Positions 60,352 through 64,000 of a stretch of DNA of 64,000 nucleotides are shown piece after piece. Within the stretch, counting starts at the first letter, position 1, and each line of letters begins with the position of its first letter. Below the pieces are notes generated by a model, which saw only the letters and a list, made by a program, of their open reading frames with translations, was not told the origin of the DNA and ran no database searches. The stretch is from Bradyrhizobium sp. AZCC 1719 (GTDB lineage: Bacteria > Pseudomonadota > Alphaproteobacteria > Rhizobiales > Xanthobacteraceae): positions 3,687,001-3,751,000 of the forward strand of contig NZ_JAZHRU010000001.1 in NCBI RefSeq assembly GCF_036924525.1. The letters run 5' to 3'. Position numbers and translations under genes: made by a program.

Positions 60352-62121
60352 TTGAACGGACTGGCGAGCCGGCGCAGCGAAGCCATGCGTAGCGTAAGCG
60401 GGGGCAGGCGTGGGCGCGTAGGGGCCGGCCTGTGGGTTTCCCTCCTGCTGGCGATCCTTGGCTTTCTCGTCATCTATCCGATCCTGATGCTGCTGCTCGG
60501 CGCGCTTACCGATACCAATCCGGTGGTCGACGGCATCAGCCTCAGTCATCTCTCGGTGACCAACTTTCTCACCGTGCTGGCGAACCCGAATGTCGCCGAA
60601 GCGCTCGCCAACACGCTGATTGCCTGTGGCGGCGGCACGCTGATCGCGGTGGCAGTCGGATTGCTGTTTTCCTGGATCGTTGTCCGCACCAATACGCCGT
60701 GCAAGGGTTTTATCGCGGCCGCCAGCATCCTGCCATTGTTCGCGCCGCCGCTGGTCGCGGGCGTCGCATGGGCGATCCTCGGCTCGCCGAAGACCGGCCT
60801 GATCAACACCATGTTCAAATGGGTGGGGCTGGATTGGCGCGTCGACTTCTATTCGATGTGGGGATTGGTGTTCGTGTTCGGCATCTACTACGCGCCGTAT
60901 GTCTACATGTTCACCTCTTCGGCGCTGCGCAACATGGATCCGAGCCTGGAGGAGGCCGCCGAGATTTCCGGCGCCAGCGCCTTCGCGACGCTGTTCTCGG
61001 TGACGTTTCCGCTGATCATGCCGGCGATCATCTCGGGCATGCTGCTGTCGTTCATCGTGATGCTCGGCATCTACGGCATTCCGGCGGTGTTGGGCGCGCC
61101 GACCAACCTTGCCGTGCTGACCACCTATATTTTCAAGCTCACCAACTGGTCACCGCCGCTCTACAACACCGCCGCAGCGGTGGCGATCATCCTGATGGTC
61201 GTCACGGGCCTGCTCGTATTCCTGCAGCACAAGGTGCTGAGCGGCCGCAGCTACACCACCGTCGCCGGCAAGGCGTTCCGTCCGCGTAGCCTCGATCTGG
61301 GGCGCTGGCGCTGGTTCACCTTCGGTCTCGGCATCGTCTATCTCCTGGTCGTCGTGGTGCTGCCGTTGTTCGCGCTGATCGTTGCCGCGTTCCGCAAGTT
61401 CATGTTCATACGCGACGTCTCGAGCCTGTTCGATGCCAGGCAGTATTCCCTGATGCATTTTGAAAGCATCTTCGACAATCCGCTGACCATGCGCTCGATC
61501 TACAACGCGGTCGAAGTCGGGCTGATCACAGCGGTGGTTGGCGGTGCGCTGGCATTTGCGATCGGCTACACCATTCACCGCACCCAGGTGATGGGCCGCC
61601 GCTGGATCGACGTGATCTCGACCTTGCCGGTCGCAATCCCAGGCCTCGTGGTCGGTGTCGCCTACCTCTGGGCCTGGATCGGCATTCCCGCAGGGCTTTA
61701 CGGCACGATCTGGATACTGGCGCTGGCGTTCATCGCGCGCTTCATGCCGGACACGGTCAAGTCGCTGTCGACCTCGTTCCTGCAGATCCATCGCGAGCTC
61801 GAGGAAGCCGCCTGGGTCTGCGGCAAGGGCGTGCTCGGCACCATCAGAACGATCGTGCTGCCGCTGGCGCGGCCGGGGGTGATCGCGTCGATGACGCTGT
61901 TGTTTGTGCTGGCAATCCGTGAACTCGGCTCGTCGCTGTTCCTCTATACCAGCAACACCATGGTGATGTCGGTGCTGTTGCTCGACTACTACGAAGGCGG
62001 CAACCTCGGAAAGACCGCCGCATTCAGCCTGGTGCAAACCGTTCTGCTCGGCGTTCTCATCGGCGGCGCCAATTGGCTGTCGCGCGGTGCGGCGCAGAGC
62101 AGTGTCGCCCGAACCGGATAA
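60352..62121 (+). CDS. Ferric-iron-type ABC transporter permease (FbpB-like, duplicated)
   Basis: A 589-residue permease with two homologous halves, about twelve hydrophobic segments and two EAA loops: EEAAEISGASAFATLFSVTF (about 198-217) and EEAAWVCGKGVLGTIRTIVL (about 484-503). This is the architecture of FbpB/AfuB/SfuB importers of ferric iron, thiamine or phosphonate-like ligands. The TTG at 60352 was chosen because GAGAGGAAA is placed correctly before it; ATG at 60385 is the alternative. The binding protein and ATPase follow on the same strand. Confidence 0.88.
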   Translation: MNGLASRRSEAMRSVSGGRRGRVGAGLWVSLLLAILGFLVIYPILMLLLGALTDTNPVVDGISLSHLSVTNFLTVLANPNVAEALANTLIACGGGTLIAVAVGLLFSWIVVRTNTPCKGFIAAASILPLFAPPLVAGVAWAILGSPKTGLINTMFKWVGLDWRVDFYSMWGLVFVFGIYYAPYVYMFTSSALRNMDPSLEEAAEISGASAFATLFSVTFPLIMPAIISGMLLSFIVMLGIYGIPAVLGAPTNLAVLTTYIFKLTNWSPPLYNTAAAVAIILMVVTGLLVFLQHKVLSGRSYTTVAGKAFRPRSLDLGRWRWFTFGLGIVYLLVVVVLPLFALIVAAFRKFMFIRDVSSLFDARQYSLMHFESIFDNPLTMRSIYNAVEVGLITAVVGGALAFAIGYTIHRTQVMGRRWIDVISTLPVAIPGLVVGVAYLWAWIGIPAGLYGTIWILALAFIARFMPDTVKSLSTSFLQIHRELEEAAWVCGKGVLGTIRTIVLPLARPGVIASMTLLFVLAIRELGSSLFLYTSNTMVMSVLLLDYYEGGNLGKTAAFSLVQTVLLGVLIGGANWLSRGAAQSSVARTG

Positions 62122-62144
62122 CAAAACGAAGGGGAGGATTGGCT

Positions 62145-63179
62145 ATGACTGGAAGGATCTTCACCAAGCTTGCTGCAATCGCCGGCATCGCCGGTCTTGC
62201 GCTGACATGGAGCGCAGCGGCGCAGGCGCAGGAGTTCGGCTCGCCCGAATTGATTGCCGCGGCGAAGGCCGAGGGCAAGCTGATTTACTACACCGCGAAT
62301 TTCGCCGAGGTCGAGCAGCAGGTCATCAAGGCGTTCAACAAGCGTTTCCCCGAAATTAGGATCGAGATGGTGCGCGCGCCCGGCGGCCAGCTCATCACCC
62401 GCGTGAAGACCGAGGCCGCGGCCGGCAAATTGATCGCCGACGTGGTCGATCATTCCGACCGCGCGCTCATGCAGCCTCTGGCGGATATGTTCCAGGATTA
62501 CGCGCCGCCGAATGCCGCGGACTACAATCCCGAGGCGCAGATCGCACCGCAGCTCTGGCCGCGTGTCACGCTGGTGTGGGCGATCGCCTACAACACGGAA
62601 TTGGTAAAGAACCCGCCCAACAACTGGATGGACCTCACCAAGCCCGAATACAACAAATTGACCGGACAGGTGGTCGCTCCGTCGGGCGGCACCACGTGGA
62701 CCCGGGTGATGTTCGAGCGCCAGGTGCTCGGCGAGGACTATTGGGCCAAGCAGGCTGCGACCAAGCCGGTGTTGTATCCATCGGGCGCGCCGATGTCAGA
62801 TTCGCTGGTGCGCGGCGAAATCGCGATGGGGCCTTTGCTCTACAATGCAATTTATCCGAAGCAGAAGGACGGCGCGCCGATCCAGATCTTCTTTCCGCCG
62901 GAAGGCGCGCCGGTCAATCCTTATGCCACGGGCATTCCGAAGACCGCCGCGCACCCGAATGCTGCAAAACTGTTTCTCAACTGGTGCCTGTCGAAAGAGG
63001 GGCAGACATTCATGATCAAGGAGCTCGGCAACCTCACGTCACTGAAGGTGCCGCCGGCATACCCGGAAGGCTTTGATCCAAAAGTGGTCAAGGTCTGGTT
63101 CCCGAAGTTCGACGAGTATGTGAAGTTGCACGCGGCCTGGGTAGCCGACTGGAACAAGGCCTACGGCTACGGGCAATGA
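62145..63179 (+). CDS. ABC substrate-binding protein (FbpA-like)
   Basis: A 344-residue periplasmic binding protein of the iron/thiamine type (SBP_bac family). Signal peptide about 1-28 (IAGIAGLALTWSAAAQAQE). The mature part starts EFGSPELIAAAKAEGKLIYY and later has PEGAPVNPYATGIPKTAAHPN. The tyrosine pair used by FbpA to bind Fe3+ near the C-terminal domain is not clearly present, so the ligand may not be iron. GGGGAGGA precedes the ATG at 62145. Confidence 0.88.
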   Translation: MTGRIFTKLAAIAGIAGLALTWSAAAQAQEFGSPELIAAAKAEGKLIYYTANFAEVEQQVIKAFNKRFPEIRIEMVRAPGGQLITRVKTEAAAGKLIADVVDHSDRALMQPLADMFQDYAPPNAADYNPEAQIAPQLWPRVTLVWAIAYNTELVKNPPNNWMDLTKPEYNKLTGQVVAPSGGTTWTRVMFERQVLGEDYWAKQAATKPVLYPSGAPMSDSLVRGEIAMGPLLYNAIYPKQKDGAPIQIFFPPEGAPVNPYATGIPKTAAHPNAAKLFLNWCLSKEGQTFMIKELGNLTSLKVPPAYPEGFDPKVVKVWFPKFDEYVKLHAAWVADWNKAYGYGQ

Positions 63180-63207
63180 TCGTCATAGCAGAGAAATTAT
63201 CGAACCG

Positions 63208-64000
63208 ATGACGGCAACCCTGGAAGTCACCGACCTGCGCAAGCAGTTTGCGATCGGCCGGCCGGCGATCGATGGCGTCAGTTTTGGCGTGCCGGCCGGC
63301 GAGATCGTGGTTTTGCTCGGCCCCTCTGGCTGCGGCAAGACCACGACGCTGCGCTGCGTCGCGGGGCTGGAACACCCGACGTCAGGTGAAATCAGCATTG
63401 CCGGCAAAGTCGTCTCGTCACCCGAGCGTGGTGTTTTGGTGCCGCCACGTCTGCGCGATCTCGGCATGGTGTTTCAGTCGTATGCGGTGTGGCCGCATAT
63501 GACGGTACGACAGAACGTGGTCTATCCACTCAAGCACCGGAAGCTTTCGCGCAGCGACGCCCGCCGCAAGGTCGATGAAGTGCTCGAACTGGTCGGTCTG
63601 TCGGAATACGCTGATCGAGCGGTCGTCGCATTATCAGGCGGCCAGATGCAGCGCGTGGCGCTGGCGCGCAGCATCGTGTACCGGCCGCAACTACTGCTGC
63701 TCGACGAGCCCCTGTCGAACCTCGACGCCAAGCTGCGCCTGCGGCTGCGCGATGATCTGCGCGTGATTCTCAAGCAAACCGGGATGACTGCGCTCTATGT
63801 CACTCATGACCAGGCCGAAGCCGTCGTGCTCGGCGACCGCATCGGCGTGATGCGCGACGGCAAATTGCTGCAGATGGATACGCCGGATGCGATCTATAAC
63901 CGCCCGGCGGATTTGTTCGTTGCCAACTTCACCGGCGCGACCAACGAGCTCGCCGGCACGCTGGTGTCGCGCAACGGCCAGTTCGGCATCGTCGATTTCG
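63208..64000 (+). CDS. ABC transporter ATP-binding protein (FbpC/PotA-like), cut by the window end
   Basis: The first 264 residues of an ATPase: Walker A GPSGCGKTT, Q-loop FQSYAVWPHMTV, signature LSGGQMQR, Walker B LLLDEPLSNLD and H-loop VTHDQAEAV. The C-terminal regulatory (TOBE) domain begins but is truncated at 64000. The ATG at 63208 lies 28 bp after the binding-protein stop. It energises the permease and binding protein of the same operon. Confidence 0.9.
   Translation, partial: MTATLEVTDLRKQFAIGRPAIDGVSFGVPAGEIVVLLGPSGCGKTTTLRCVAGLEHPTSGEISIAGKVVSSPERGVLVPPRLRDLGMVFQSYAVWPHMTVRQNVVYPLKHRKLSRSDARRKVDEVLELVGLSEYADRAVVALSGGQMQRVALARSIVYRPQLLLLDEPLSNLDAKLRLRLRDDLRVILKQTGMTALYVTHDQAEAVVLGDRIGVMRDGKLLQMDTPDAIYNRPADLFVANFTGATNELAGTLVSRNGQFGIVDF

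Overview
The window looks like chromosomal DNA of an aerobic, metabolically versatile alphaproteobacterium close to Bradyrhizobium or Rhodopseudomonas. This rests on high GC content, many same-strand operons joined by 4-bp ATGA overlaps, numerous ABC uptake systems with orphan binding proteins, and the intergenic palindromic repeat families typical of that group. I see no rRNA, tRNA, CRISPR array, phage or insertion sequence. The assignment is inference from style and protein sequence, not from a search.

Layout. 0-9 kb: an HU-type DNA-binding protein behind a perfect 12-bp inverted repeat, an SDR remnant, a CmcJ/NvfI-like oxygenase, an MFS carrier, a hydantoinase/oxoprolinase pair whose A subunit is frameshifted, and small hypothetical genes among repeats. 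9-23 kb: a catabolic region of unknown substrate with an orphan binding protein, an enolase-superfamily enzyme, two amidohydrolases, an NTF2-like protein, an FCD-type GntR regulator, a Tau/Ssu-like ABC transporter whose permease is frameshifted, and a single-chain biotin-dependent acyl-CoA carboxylase. 23-28 kb: a Baeyer-Villiger-type monooxygenase, a GMC dehydrogenase with its small subunit, and a DegP-like protease without a signal peptide.

28-51 kb holds the most interesting system: what appears to be the first three steps of a reductive nicotinate pathway. A two-subunit nicotinate hydroxylase (2Fe-2S subunit plus molybdopterin/tri-haem cytochrome fusion, NicAB-like) is divergent from a 6-hydroxynicotinate reductase homologue (hnr). 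Next come a UPF0280/ApbE-like protein, a DUF1185 protein, a branched-chain-amino-acid-type ABC importer and a MarR regulator. About 12 kb further on are an enamidase homologue and, divergent from it, a ferredoxin-NADP reductase. Both divergent promoter regions carry two copies of a palindrome fitting TTYGTRTACRAA, and one copy at each locus shares a 15-bp identity (TCGTATACGAATGAT). This joins the two loci into one putative regulon: nicotinate -> 6-hydroxynicotinate -> 1,4,5,6-tetrahydro-6-oxonicotinate -> 2-formylglutarate + NH3, with the reductase fed through ferredoxin. The UPF0280 protein is a candidate flavin transferase for the reductase. Nicotinate phosphoribosyltransferase (pncB) lies downstream of nicAB on the same strand.

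Between the two nicotinate loci sit a methanethiol oxidase/SBP56 homologue with a membrane partner, a DUF4399 protein, and a nucleotide cyclase-FGE fusion preceded by a perfect TGTGA-N6-TCACA site. 51-57.4 kb is one minus-strand operon combining a molybdenum hydroxylase, a flavocytochrome c sulfide dehydrogenase pair and SoxXYZA, with no SoxB or SoxCD and with an atypical SoxY tail. 57.6-60.1 kb has a MarR regulator divergent from a DUF1772 membrane protein across a perfect 16-bp palindrome, and an MFS exporter. 60.3-64 kb is a ferric-iron-type ABC transporter that runs off the window end.
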